This document shows, one piece after another, positions 13,365 through 24,972 of a stretch of DNA of 64,000 nucleotides. This stretch comes from Piscicola geometra (Eukaryota > Annelida > Clitellata > Hirudinida > Piscicolidae). The position numbers and the translations under genes were made by a program. The stretch lies in contig OX030957.1 of assembly GCA_943735955.1 (NCBI GenBank), forward strand, positions 5,056,801-5,120,800. Direction: 5' to 3'. The notes beneath the pieces were generated by a model that saw nothing but the letters and a program-made list of their open reading frames with translations, was not told the DNA's origin and searched no databases. Every line of letters starts with the position of its first letter. Position 1 is the stretch's first letter.

Positions 13365-15302
13365 AGGTATAGGGTTCATATTGACATCACTAATGACAAT
13401 TTCAAAGCTGGTGCTTAGGACATGAAATACTTTTTTTACCTTTTTTCAACTAAGCAATTAATCAGTCAAAAATGACCAGGTATGTGTTGGTTTTGAAACT
13501 TATTCAGCCACTGAACTTTTGGTTTCTCCTGATAGAAGTTTTTTTTCTTTTAGTCGTTCATTATCACCAACATACACATTGTCTGAAGGTTAAAAAAACT
13601 ATACCAGGATACGTTTTATTAATTTTTGGAATGTATAAAGTAATATATTTTTTTACTTTTTTAAAAAGGATTTTATCGAATATAATAATAGAAATTGATC
13701 AAAAACATTATATATTTATATATAAAAAATGTATGTCTAAAAATTTAATTTTGTAAATGTGTTTTTGAAAGCGTGAAGCCTCCCATAACGCGGAGTTTGT
13801 TTCAGTTTTTTTCCCAAAACTTGCCACCTTCCAGCCCATATGTAAATCCAGTCCTGAAAACTGTTTCGTGTCAAAGCACACTACGACGATGACTAATTAC
13901 TTTTTGCAGCTCAAATGCTTTTAGTAAGTTGTCTGTTTTCTTAATAGCCCTTCCAAGCTTTCGACAATTTATCGGCTCTCTTCTTTTTTTCTTTCCGAAG
14001 TGTGACTTGAAACGGAAAAATTCCAAAAGTTGTTTTAACATTTTTTGGAAGTTTTACAGTTATTCCATTCAATTCTGTGTAAATCTTGAACACGTAGTCA
14101 AGATTATTTTGAAACTTTTTAAGACATTGGTCACGACCTAGCAATCCATCTTGCTCTCAAGATCATCGCTTTTTAATTCATACTATTTTTATAAAATTGC
14201 TTTTGACTCAATTTTTTTGAAGTTTGAAAAAATAGAAGAGCTTATTTCTTGTAGTTTCATTTTCATATTCGCTGAAAATATTTAGAACCCTCATAAAATC
14301 GTGTTTTTTGTTAATTAAACTTTTAAAAGATTGATTATGGTTGATAGATGATAATAAAAAATAGAAAAATAATTGAATTAAAACATAATTTTGCTTTCTC
14401 TCAAATAACTTGTATACCTATACTATACTAAAAAACATTGTTAGCTAAAAGCTAAAGCTACTAATGTATTTTCCTTATTTAAATAATTAATTTCTATTAT
14501 TAAAAGGACTCAGACTAGACTTCACTATTTTTTTGTTTAATAGAATTAACATTATATTCGGATTTAATAACAATTTTTAAAATACAAAATTAGATTTTTA
14601 TAGCACATTCGACATAAAAAAAACAATTAAAAGTTGATTAAGGCACTAAATTAATTTCTTCTAAGGAGATCTAAACGCTTCCCTCATTTCAAATGACCAA
14701 ACTTTTCCATGTGTGCGTTACCCTATTATTAAATTCTCAAAAGTTTTTTCATTTTACATGTCTTTTCAGATTCCAGTAAAAACCTATTAGACCCAGGCTA
14801 ATGAGGATAAAAACTCTTGGCATTGATAGAATTTATTGAATTGGAAGGTGGAAATGGGAAAAGCACCTTGAAAGAGTACAACCTGATTGCCAGAAAATCA
14901 ATCTGTAAGAATGAACTTCGAGCACTCGTTATATTTTTAAGGACTCTATCCATCTCACGAAACTTTTCTGATGTTTCACGCAAGAACGCACCAGTGTGCA
15001 AGAGGTGCATTTTATTTCTTTTCAACTAAAAAAATTCTAGTTTTTTTTTATTTTGTGTAACATTATTTTTAATTTATCTAATTATGGGTTTAATCGACCC
15101 AGAAAAAGTGCTTCCAAGTTACTAAAAACATCAACAAAAAAGTTATACTATTCTTTTTTACCCTCATCTTGAAACCGACTGCAACAACACACCACTAGTT
15201 CGTCTTTTAAATGCAATATAAGAGTTAGATGCCTTCAGTCGTCCATGCTGAATACAGACAAAAATGTTTAAATTGACGTTTTAAGAAAAAGTACAGGAGA
15301 AA
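13365..15302. other. No gene recognised
   Basis: Open frames of 67-94 codons occur here on both strands but overlap each other, use A/T third positions and carry no recognisable motif. The overlapping pair at 14,798-15,029 is the least random-looking, but I cannot support either strand. Confidence 0.5.
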
Positions 15303-15370
15303 AGTGGGAATTGATCCCGGCGTTATTCATCCAGAAAACTACCACTGATTCATCGTCTGCCGACTCTCTT
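15303..15370 (-). mobile_element. tRNA-like sequence, probable SINE head
   Basis: On the minus strand the segment reads like the 3' two-thirds of a tRNA: an A-box-like ATCAGTGGTAGTTTTCTGG, then a B-box-like GGGATCAATTCCCAC with a perfect 5-bp T-stem (GTGGG/CCCAC partner bases). The acceptor stem does not close well, so I read it as a SINE head or decayed tRNA pseudogene rather than a working tRNA gene. Confidence 0.5.
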
Positions 15371-15407
15371 TACATCTCATAATTTATTTACCTTTATTCT
15401 CAAGTTT

Positions 15408-15620
15408 TAATTTTTTAACACTTTTATTTATTTGCTGTATTTTTATTTCTTTCTATACTTTTATTTATTTTTATACTTTTATTCATTTATTATACTTATT
15501 TATTTCTTATACTTTTATTTTTGTTCTTATACTTTTATTTTTGTTCTTATACTTTTATTTATTTTATTTATTTTCAATTATTTTCATACTTTTATTTAAT
15601 TTATATATTTTTATTTAATT
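15408..15620. repeat. AT-rich tandem repeat, 20-bp unit in part
   Basis: A degenerate array of TTTTATTTATTTxTTATAC-like units. In the middle (about 15,504-15,560) it becomes an exact 20-bp repeat, TTCTTATACTTTTATTTTTG. Confidence 0.85.
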
Positions 15621-18582
15621 GTCCTATATCTCTCATTTGTGCAATCAAACAGCCATAAGGGGCTGCAAATGCCCCATCGTTCATCCATCATTTATCAGAG
15701 TCCTCATTATCCAGGTGTCCTTTCCATTTACATCACCTTGCCCACTAATGCTCCACTTAGATCAGCCTTTGCATGCATTACACGTTATCATATTCGCATT
15801 CACGCTTCGTGTAAATTCAACCAATCCATTCTGAATACGTATATTGTTTTTCTTTTCTGAAATATTTTCAGTGTTATTTGGAATAAAAATAATATAGGTT
15901 ATCGTAAAAATCCAATTTGTTTGGACACATATATTGTTTAGACACCATCATTTTTTAATAATATTTTTTTGCCACTTAGTTCTAACATCAATTTTAAAAT
16001 TTTAATATCTAAGATGTTAATTATGGTGGTAAATTAAAATGGTGAATATAATCATAGGCAACAAACTATTAAGAAAAAACTTTATCATTAAATTTTAACA
16101 ATTTCGTTGGATCAAAAGCAAAATTGCACAAATGTTTTCCAATTAGAACTAATTTACCCGAATTAATCCTTTTCTACTTAATTTTCGCTTTTTATCATGG
16201 GCTTTATAGAAGTCTTTCAAAAGCTATTACATTTTATTTTATTCAAAAAAGAAACAAACGTATCGAAAAAATTTTGCACAATATTTATTGCTTTAAGTAA
16301 TTAGGCAAAAATAAAAAACTATAAAAAATGGAACGTCAATATCAAGTTAATTAAATTTAAAAGTATATTATTATTTTTAATATATTTTAACAATGATTTA
16401 AAAGAGCAATGTAAAAAACAGAAAGACTAATGAGCAAAGAACTTCAATATTTTTCTCTTTAAAATTTTTTGAAATTAGTTTTAAAATATCTCTATTTTCA
16501 AACATAATATAAATTATTATTTAAAAGTGTGCAAATATATTATTATTTCATGTTCAATCTTTTTTTTTGAAATTAAAAAAAGTATTGAAAACCCAATTTC
16601 AATTACTCTTCATAATTTAATTGCCTAAAACTTCTTTGAATGGGCGCATATAGGCTATATTTAGATTTATATACTGGCGCAACGAATAACTCGAGTTTTA
16701 ATAGAGAAGGCAGCGGGGAACAAAGCATTGACGACTCCTTTCATGCCGCTTGGATACTGAGATAAAGGCATGCCACCGCCCACCGTCACACATCTGACAC
16801 TATTCTTTCAACTGCATTTCTTTATTTTCGAGTCTTTTATTAATATAATGCTTGAATGTACGCTTTTATCTTGTTTCTGATTTCTTTTTTTTCTATTTAG
16901 TTTTATTTATTTATTTTTATATGGTCTTTATTTTGTTTTCTCCTCATCGTACTCCATAGAGAGCGGCATTATCAGAGTGCTTTAATCCATCCATGGCTCA
17001 TCTGGTCTCTTCCCTACTCGAGCCCATCCATCAACACATTATTTTTTTATAATCTAATGTTTCAAGTACGTCAAGCCTGGAGCGCTTTTAAAACTGAAAA
17101 CTTTAAAACTTCGCGTATTCTCAGCAGGAGTTGTTTAATTTTAAAATAGGCTGTGAAATACACACTTAACAAAGTTTTATCGTCTAATAATCCGAAAAGG
17201 TAGTCCTTCATGTTTGATTTATTCAAAAATATACTCGCTTTACTGACTCCCACGATGAGTCCAAATGAATTTTTACTTTACAACTATGCTGTATCCTTGA
17301 TTTAGCACGCTCATAATCAACTCGGGAGGTTAATAAGCCTAGATTATCAATTATATCATCCAAGACACAACCTTTCGGGATCAGACACACACGCGCAGAA
17401 AAGACGTATGCTCGAAAGGTCGGCAGGCGAGCAGGAAAACGTGACTAAAGGAATAAACATTTTGCGAGCCTCTTTTGCCAATAAAAACTTCCTAGCACAA
17501 CTGCAATGACGAAGATATTAACCACAAAAGTTTAGAAAGAAAATAATGCTAGAACGACTAGTAGTTATAATTTAAAAATATTTTTTTTTTTTTTGTTTAA
17601 TCATTTATAAAAAACATAAAAACAAAAACAATTTTTTTAGAAAAACTAAAACGCGAGAACACATGACTGATGCATCAAAACAGATGATGTAGTGAAGAGA
17701 TTGCGTTGAAACGTGGTTTCGACTTTATCTTGAAATATTTGTGAGAAAGAATTAGGAAATTTATTGGAACTTCCATTAAAACGACTGAAGCTTCTGCGAT
17801 GGCAACGAGATGATATTGGAAATAATTTGGAGATGGAAATTGCTTCTGTGACTCAAGTAATTAGGTATCTGATGAGATTGTTGGTGTGAAGTGATGATGA
17901 TGATGATGATGTCGGTGGTGGTGATAGTGATGATTTTGATGAAAAGGTAGTGATGATAGTAGTGATCAAGATGGCGATGGTGAAAAGAAGAATTTCAGAA
18001 CTGAAGACGTTGACGGCTCGTGAAATGAAAGTAATTGTGATGAAGATGGAAAAGGTTGTTAATGTCTTTTTTTCACATGATTTAAAAAAAATTAATGGTG
18101 CAAAATATTTGGAAAAATAAATATTTGATTCCAAAACCCTTTCATAAACCTTCATTTTTTTTAATGTCATTTATTTTTCTTATTGTCGACGTCTTGACAT
18201 TCAAAATACCGAATACTAAACACCTTTTTTTATAAAACAGCTTTTATTTTACTTTTTAACATTTTTATTATCTTTTTTCCATTAATAAAATGTATATTTA
18301 GAAAAGGGATTTAACCGCCACAATTCTTTTTTATTATCTTAAAATTTGCTATTTAAAGGAATCTCCACTCTTTTACTGCATTTAATGATCTTAATTAAGT
18401 TTTATTTTTTTATAATCTTTTTTAATTTCAAAATCTTTATATAGGTTTTCAGACTGATTTGAAAACTCAACAGACAACTGAGTTCTTTTATGTCACGCAA
18501 CTAACTTTATAGGATAAATCCTTAATGAATTTCAAATAATCAAAGCGAAAGGCAAAAATAAAACTTTAAATTTCGAAGTTAA
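15621..18582. other. No gene recognised; small GAT-rich microsatellite
   Basis: Non-coding as far as I can tell. A GAT/GGT-rich run lies at 17,893-17,960. The right end abuts the 3' end of the myosin light chain gene. Confidence 0.5.
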
Positions 18583-18588
18583 TTTATT
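18583..18588 (-). terminator. Poly(A) signal of the myosin light chain gene
   Basis: AATAAA on the minus strand (TTTATT on plus), about 130 bases past the light-chain stop codon. This is the first such hexamer downstream, so it is the likely cleavage signal. Confidence 0.6.
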
Positions 18589-18719
18589 TCCGTAATATCA
18601 ATCAAACGTTAGTTATCTCAATGCAAAGAGTAAACAGAGTTGAGCGGAAGAGACGAGTGATAGAAGAACGATGAAGATGAGCAAGAGGATGGAGATGAGA
18701 TGGCGTTGATGATAATGAT

Positions 18720-21429
18720 CTATTCGTCATCCTTTCCTCTCTTGATGATTTGAACGAATTTCAAATAGTCCAGGTCCCCGCCTTCGATGGGTGCCTCTTT
18801 CCACACCTGCTTCACCTGAGATTGGGCGTTGTGTCTTTGAAAACATGGGTGTTTCTATTTTTTTGTGTAGATTTTATTTCTCAAAAGTTTAAGGGTACGT
18901 TGTCTTCCGCAAAAGTTTAACGGTTTTATGGTATGAAGAGTATCATTGATGTTCACCTCATCTTTCGAGAATTGGTCACCAACGTTCATCAAGAGGTCTT
19001 TAACGCTGTGGAATTGCGAGTGTTTTTGAAGTAGGTTTATGATGAATATTTGCTGGATAATCAGTTAAAATACACTGTTTATAAAGTAACTTGATGTTTT
19101 GTTGAAACATAAAAACTCTCTAGTATCTGAAATGAAGGATTCCATAAATCATGAACAGTGGTCACAGAATGAATCTAATGGAACTTGCGTTCCCCTTATG
19201 TATTATTAATCTAAAATATATTTTAACATTTTTACAAATATATTTAATTCTTGGCGCAAGCAATGATTTTTAGTTTTCTACTCTACCCTTTCCTATAATC
19301 ACTATTTGTTCTCCTCGCCTGTTTCCCGTCCTTTCCACCACATCCCTCTTTCAAGTTATCACGCATAAACATTTATATAGCCTCAAATATGCTCTGAGCT
19401 CTCTCTGGAGTGACATTTGCTTAATCACATTCTTCAATATCATCGCATTATTTATAGATAGATACATCATGCGGGAGCATTTTACTTACTATTCTTCGTG
19501 CAGTTTGCCTTTCTTGTCCTCGTCAAACATCACGAAGGCGTCTCTCAAAGCTGACTCAGAGTCGGTACCTGGCAGTGGTTGGGGTGACAGTGTGCTTGTA
19601 TTTTTATTGTAAAAGTTAAAAGTTAAAATGTATAATGGGTCAAGTAGATAAGCTCTAGATATTCTGTCGAGTTTTATTTATTTTTACAATGCTAAATAGA
19701 TAATAAATAATAGATACGTTTACTATCCACCTTTGACACACAAAAACATGCATGTTCCTCAAAAACTTACCGTGCAGCTTTTCTCCGAAAAGATTGAGGA
19801 AGTGAGTGAAGTTGAGTTTTTCGGGGCACTCAGCGAGCAACTCTTGGATCACCTTCGGGTCAGGATCACGACCTGAATGATAGTCAAGAAGGAATATTTT
19901 AAACGTACAATATTTTTATACTTTAATTTTTAACTTTTTACTGTTGATTAACAAAATATGAATTATTTCTTTAGTATTATACAGAATCATATGCTGATAA
20001 TCAGCATGAAAAAAATCATAATAATAATCAAAACCCAATAATTTAACTCAAATATAACTTTAAAATCGTAAAAACATGAAAAACGCGTAAAATTCTTTCT
20101 AATATGGACATCTACTGAATGTAATTAAACCGAATAATATTTTTGTATATTAAAATATTATTCCTTTTAATTACCTAAAACTCAAAAATAAGTGAAACAC
20201 AAATAGCATTTAAAACCCACCAATCTGCGTGTAAATGTTGCTGAGATCCTCAGCACCGATGATTCCGTCTCTGTCTTGGTCGATCAACGCAAACGCCTGA
20301 GAAGTTTTCAGTTAAAAGAATCGTTAAAATTTTATACAAATATATTTATATATTAAAAACTTAGTTAAAAGTAAATATAAATTATTAATGTTTTTGAATA
20401 CAAAATGATAATAATTATGCTCTTCTGTTGTGAACATAGTTCAACAGCATATATGCTGTAACTCTCGGAGCCTACTGCAGCTTATCAGCATCACTTGCTG
20501 AGGTATAAACAATAGCCATAAATAGTTCCGACCAAAATCTCAGACCAAATACAATTTCTAAGCACCAGAAACTCATATACGCTTCTTTACAATATTTTGC
20601 AGACGAAAACAGCAGATCTTTGACGGCTTAATAAGGTAATAAATTACCAGCCTTAGAAAAATATAATGGCAAACTACTGCGCATAGATGTTTCTTTTGCT
20701 TTGTTGAAAAGATACATATTACATGAATAAATTGGTAGATAAACATATATATTAATAAACAGTTTAACAGATACTCAAAAAAACTATAAAGGTAGATGAA
20801 TGCATAAAATGACGATTCCCAATCAAATACACTTGCTTACCTCCTTGAACTCAGTGATCTGGGCCTGGTTGAAAAGAGCAAAGACGTTTCCGATCTTCTT
20901 CTTGGGCTCGGGAGCCTTGGTCTCAGCTGGGGCAGCGGCTTCCTCCTCGGCAGCGGGAGCGTCATCTTCTTTCTTCTCCTTCTTCTCCTTCTTCTCCTTC
21001 TTCTCCTTCTTCTCGTCCTTTTCCTTGCCCTAGTGTGTGTGTTTTGATAAAGTAGTTGAATGTGTGTGTTTAGTGTGTTAGCGTCTCACGTAGTTATGCA
21101 TAGTTTTTAAATTACATATATATTTGAATTTTTAGTTTGAATGATGATCGATTAATTGATTGATTAATTGATCGATTAAGTGGTTGATTGATTGATTAAT
21201 TGATTGAGCTTATTCAACAACATTGTTGATTATTCATTCCATTAGGTTTCGTGTTATCCCCTTTCTAACCAATCTTATCTTACAAAGAATCTCTTCACTA
21301 AAGCTAGTAAACACCTTTAACAGGGTCTACACACTAATCTATGCTTCATTGAAACAAACAATTGTTCAACAATGCAACCGAAAATGTAAAAAAAATAAAA
21401 AACAAAAGTCGAACAATGAAAATTACCAT
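18720..21429 (-). CDS. Myosin regulatory light chain (complete, 7 exons, 197 aa)
   Basis: EF-hand light chain that binds the myosin heavy-chain neck. Exons: 21429..21427 (ATG only, followed by GTAATT), 21029..20841, 20296..20221, 19872..19771, 19568..19490, 19005..18957, 18815..18720. All phases agree and total 198 codons with the stop. The order is: a Lys/Glu extension of five KKE units, an Ala/Glu/Pro-rich linker, KKKIGNVFALFNQAQITEFKE, then EF-hand 1 with the intact Ca/Mg loop DQDRDGIIGAED, PEKLNFTHFLNLFGEKLHG, a second lobe with FDEDKKGKL, and the C-terminal EAPIEGGDLDYLKFVQIIKR. The phosphorylatable Thr-Ser that normally precedes NVF in smooth and non-muscle light chains is replaced by Ile-Gly. 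The start exon is the one uncertain part: the ATG abuts the intron, and it was chosen because it is in phase and no other upstream ATG exon is visible. Confidence 0.93.
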
Positions 21430-21720
21430 GATTAGAAAGTTCGAAGAGTTAGCTACCGAAGATGATCCAGATGTTGCTTCAACCACTAAATCCTTCGACT
21501 AACTACCATCTCCACAAAACCTTCTATATGTATCTCTCCCTTGGTTTCTCTCTTTCCCTCCATCTCTCTCCAATACCACATCTCTCCTCCAAACACTTCT
21601 TGCTCCACTCAGCAACAGTAACGCTGTTCTATCTCTCGAAGCTCTTCATCAGCGCCTTCACACATCCATTCCAATGGGTTTCCATACAATTATAACAAGA
21701 GAGGTATGATTGTGATTACA
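21430..21720 (-). promoter_or_regulatory. Probable 5' UTR/promoter of the light chain gene, GA-rich
   Basis: On the minus strand, directly upstream of the inferred start codon, the sequence is rich in GAGAGA/GGAGAGA runs (21,520-21,600) of the kind bound by GAGA-type factors in some animals. No TATA box is placed where I would expect one. Assignment rests on position. Confidence 0.3.
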
Positions 21721-23505
21721 TATATGAAAACCTACCAACTCAAGTATGAATAAAAATATTTTTGCATAGGAAAACATTCACAAGTGGTATTGCAAAAAAT
21801 AAATGCAAGTATTGTATGTGAAAGAGTTTTTAGGCATTTATACGAAAAATAAAAACCGTATGATCTGCGAGTATGGGCGTTTTAAACGTGGAAGAGTGTT
21901 ATGAAGGAATTATTTCCATTAAAGGCAAAAACCTGCTTAGGGCATTTTACTCACTAATATATTCAGGCTTTACAAATGTTGTCTGTAAAAAATATCTTTG
22001 TATTATTTTTTACATTTTGCTTAGGGTGCTAAACGTTTTAGTGGAAAACATAAAGTTTTTCAAGTCAAAAGCTTCAGAACAGTAATTGAAGTAAAATTAA
22101 AAGACAAAAATTATTTCGTTTTTGCAAAACGTTGCATTTTTAGGCAGATGCAGTCGCATGAGAAATTTGGCAAAAGAAAAAAACGCAAAGAACTTGTTAA
22201 GATCGATGAAAGAGATAAATTATAATTAATGAAAAAATCACTAGAACATTTTTATACTTCTGAGTTTTTTTTCTCTTTTCCTTTCTAGCCACATTCACTC
22301 AAAAACGACTCTCGTGCTGATAGTAACAAAAATAACTGACAGAATCACTAAAGTGCAACAACTTTTTAGTGTGTTTATGAAAACTAGCTGTAGCAGATTC
22401 ATAAAAAAGTATTCTTTCAAAACTGTTTTTTCACTAGCGAAAACCCAATCTTAAAAAATACATGTAAAAATAAATATATATAAACTTTAAACATAATTTT
22501 ATATCATTTTCGTTTCTATATCAAAGTTTTTTATAAAATAAATAAATATATAATAAAATAAAATCTAGTTAGCTATAAACTAAAGCAATTGAATAAAAAA
22601 GTAAATCTTATGATCTTGAAAACATGCCTTCAAAGGGTCTACCACTACAAGCGTTCATACTTACAAGCAAGCACCAATTCCAATCAACCTCCACTTGACT
22701 AGATAACACTCCGAACTCCCACCACTCGATACAGCCGCTTCTATCTCCCAACCAACCACCTCAGCCAGTCTCCACTACGGTAATTAACTTGCTTGTTATT
22801 GTGTGCATCTTATTTCTAACCACTTTCCAGCTCCCTTTTCCTTTTTCGCTTGTAGAAGTTTTGGGGCTTATCTATTAAACAGCCTCGAGGAAATTCTCGA
22901 TAATTAATACATTCAGATGGTATAAATGGAATTTTATGTAGAAGAAAGAGGCTAACTGCCATTAGTTCTGATATTTCAAACTATTATTCTTCATATTTTG
23001 AGAAAATAGCGAAAAATTCAACAAAGCAAAGAATCTGGTGAATAAAATCTGAGCGCATACCTTTTATTAGTTAGAGCATGCTTTCAATAACTCATTTATT
23101 CTCTCTCGAAATAGTGCCAAGGTGCACTAAGCTGTAGAAAACTTATGTATTTTGGGAAAAACATATTTGTTTGAAATTTCAGTCATTTATAAATGTTTTA
23201 TAAGTTCTTTAGTTAACTATTTCAAGCTATTTATGCATTTAATCAAAAAATATTTCTACATTTATTTATCAAATCTTCACTCATCCATCTTTTTTATGGT
23301 AAATTGTATCACAATTTGTTATCTAATCACAAAAATTCGCTCACATTATTCTAAAATGACCCGCCCATCATCCTCTCGTTTACGCTCAAACATTCACCCC
23401 TCATCTATTGAACTCAAATATTTTTTTATTTTACCACAAAAATCTTCTACCCACTTTTTTCTTTTGATTGTTCTTTAAAACAAATTATTCCTTCTCTATT
23501 TTCAA
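21721..23505. other. No gene recognised
   Basis: Between the light chain and the cysteine-rich gene. Two open frames (21,873-22,085 and 23,152-23,478, plus) are AT-biased and motif-free. Confidence 0.45.
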
Positions 23506-24728
23506 TCATTCGGGATCCCCAGGGTTGTAGTGGCACCCCATGAATTCTTCAGGGTTAGGGGGCAGTGGGTGTGGAAAGAGTGGTCTGTGACCCATGTAAT
23601 TTGGAATGGGCAAAGCACTGTTGGGTAGGTGGGTGGGCTCAGAATTACAGAATGTTCTATAGTTTAGTCAAGTCAAACTGTAATTTAGTTGTTTCACAAC
23701 AGTTAATGTTTTTAAAATAAAATCATTTCATGACCTATTAAGTATACAAAAAAGAGTTGAGTACATATATGTGAATAATTTTTTTGTTTCTAAGCTCAAA
23801 ACGACCACACCACTCACTATGGCAAAGTCTTGTAGCCCGTCAGTCTTTCTTCTCGGTGGCTGCATTGGTGTTGGCAACAAAGCTTTTTCTTGTCCAGGTA
23901 GTCCCTGTCAGCATGAGAACATTTATTAAATTGAACATTCAAAAAGATTCAAGTCGTTTTGAGAAATTGCTCATTGAAAGATTTAATAAGAGAGCGTTTT
24001 TGATGGTTTCATTTCTAATGCTAAAGTTTTTAATTGTTTTTTTGCCTAACTCATCATTTGGTGATTTTTCACATAAAAACTACCTAGGCAAAATATTCAA
24101 CACAAAAACTAATACTTATAATTTGCGCAACACGATTTTACAAAACACGATTTGTCGACCCGGTGAAGATAATTTTAGTATTTAAAGCACTCTTGTAATG
24201 AAACTCTATTTGGTAAACTAAAGAAAATATAAATGTATGAATCAATAAACTTAACAGTTGAAATTGAATTTAAACATAATAGTATCAACAAGTTTCTTAT
24301 TAAAACATATTCGCTTACTCCTTTATTACTAAATGAACACCACTTCTACGCCATCACCATTCCAGTCAACCAATCACCCATCATCTCAAGCCAAACCACT
24401 CACAGATGACCAGTGCATCCAGGCTTCTTGTCTTGCGCATATGGAGTTTTCATGAAAGCTTCACAGTCTAGCGTGACTTTCTGACAAGGGTTGTTTTGTG
24501 GAGTAGGAAATCTGGTTCTGTCGCATTTCGGACATTGATTTACAGGGTTTTTCTGTGAAATGTGTTATAGAATTTTATAATAGAATTTTGAAAAGTTCAT
24601 TTTAGCTAGTTATATTTCTTTTTTTTTCATTCGTTTTTGAAATTTCAGTTAAGAGGCATATTAAAAGAATTGATACTACAAATTGAGCATACGGGTTTTC
24701 CATGATTTGGACAACAGTTCATATCCAT
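23506..24728 (-). CDS. Unidentified cysteine-rich protein, 127 aa, 4 exons
   Basis: I do not recognise this protein. Exons 24728..24693, 24552..24404, 23904..23818 and 23617..23506 join in matching phases (0, 2, 2) with donors GTATGC, GTGAGT, GTGAGT and AG acceptors, and end in TGA. Third positions are C/G-rich within AT-rich introns, which supports coding. The predicted product has 11 Cys (5, 6, 19, 22, 35, 42, 58, 71, 72, 76, 119) and several His. It includes MDMNCCPNHGKP, QCPKC (a C-x2-C knuckle), GCTGHLDYLDKKKLCCQHQC and a Pro-rich C-terminal half with LFPHPLPPNPEEF. There is no signal peptide or membrane segment, so a cytosolic or nuclear zinc-binding protein is more likely than a secreted disulfide-bonded one; that is inference. 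The start is 244 bp from the NIPP1 start on the opposite strand. The first exon (12 codons) is the least certain part; an alternative donor 16 bases further on breaks the frame. Confidence 0.75.
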
Positions 24729-24972
24729 TTTGCTAATTTTTTTTATTTGCCCTTTTTTCGTTTTTTTAGTTTTTCATATTTTTTTGTGTTTTTAGATATT
24801 TTCTAAAAAGAAGAGACGTCATCATAGATTCATTAAAATTATATTGTTATTTCATTTAATATTTAAAACCAATTAGGCAAATTATGTATAATAAAAGTTA
24901 AATAAAACCAGTTTCATTTAATGATTTAATAATGGTTTTTCTTATCTTAACCGCCCATCACTTCTATTATAA
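24729..24972. promoter_or_regulatory. Putative bidirectional promoter between the cysteine-rich gene and NIPP1
   Basis: 244 bp separate two divergent start codons. Any promoter and 5' UTR for both genes must lie here unless there are upstream non-coding exons. It is AT-rich with no CpG cluster or obvious TATA box at the right distance. Function is inferred from geometry. Confidence 0.5.

Noticed and set aside
14798..15029. Overlapping 70-75 codon frames on both strands
   Set aside because: Neither has motif, splice context or convincing codon bias.
15303..15370. Functional tRNA gene
   Set aside because: B box is good but the acceptor stem and anticodon arm do not fold; treated as a SINE or pseudogene.
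23784..24185. 133-codon plus-strand frame
   Set aside because: Its left part is the shadow of exon 3 of the minus-strand cysteine-rich gene; the rest is AT-biased intron.
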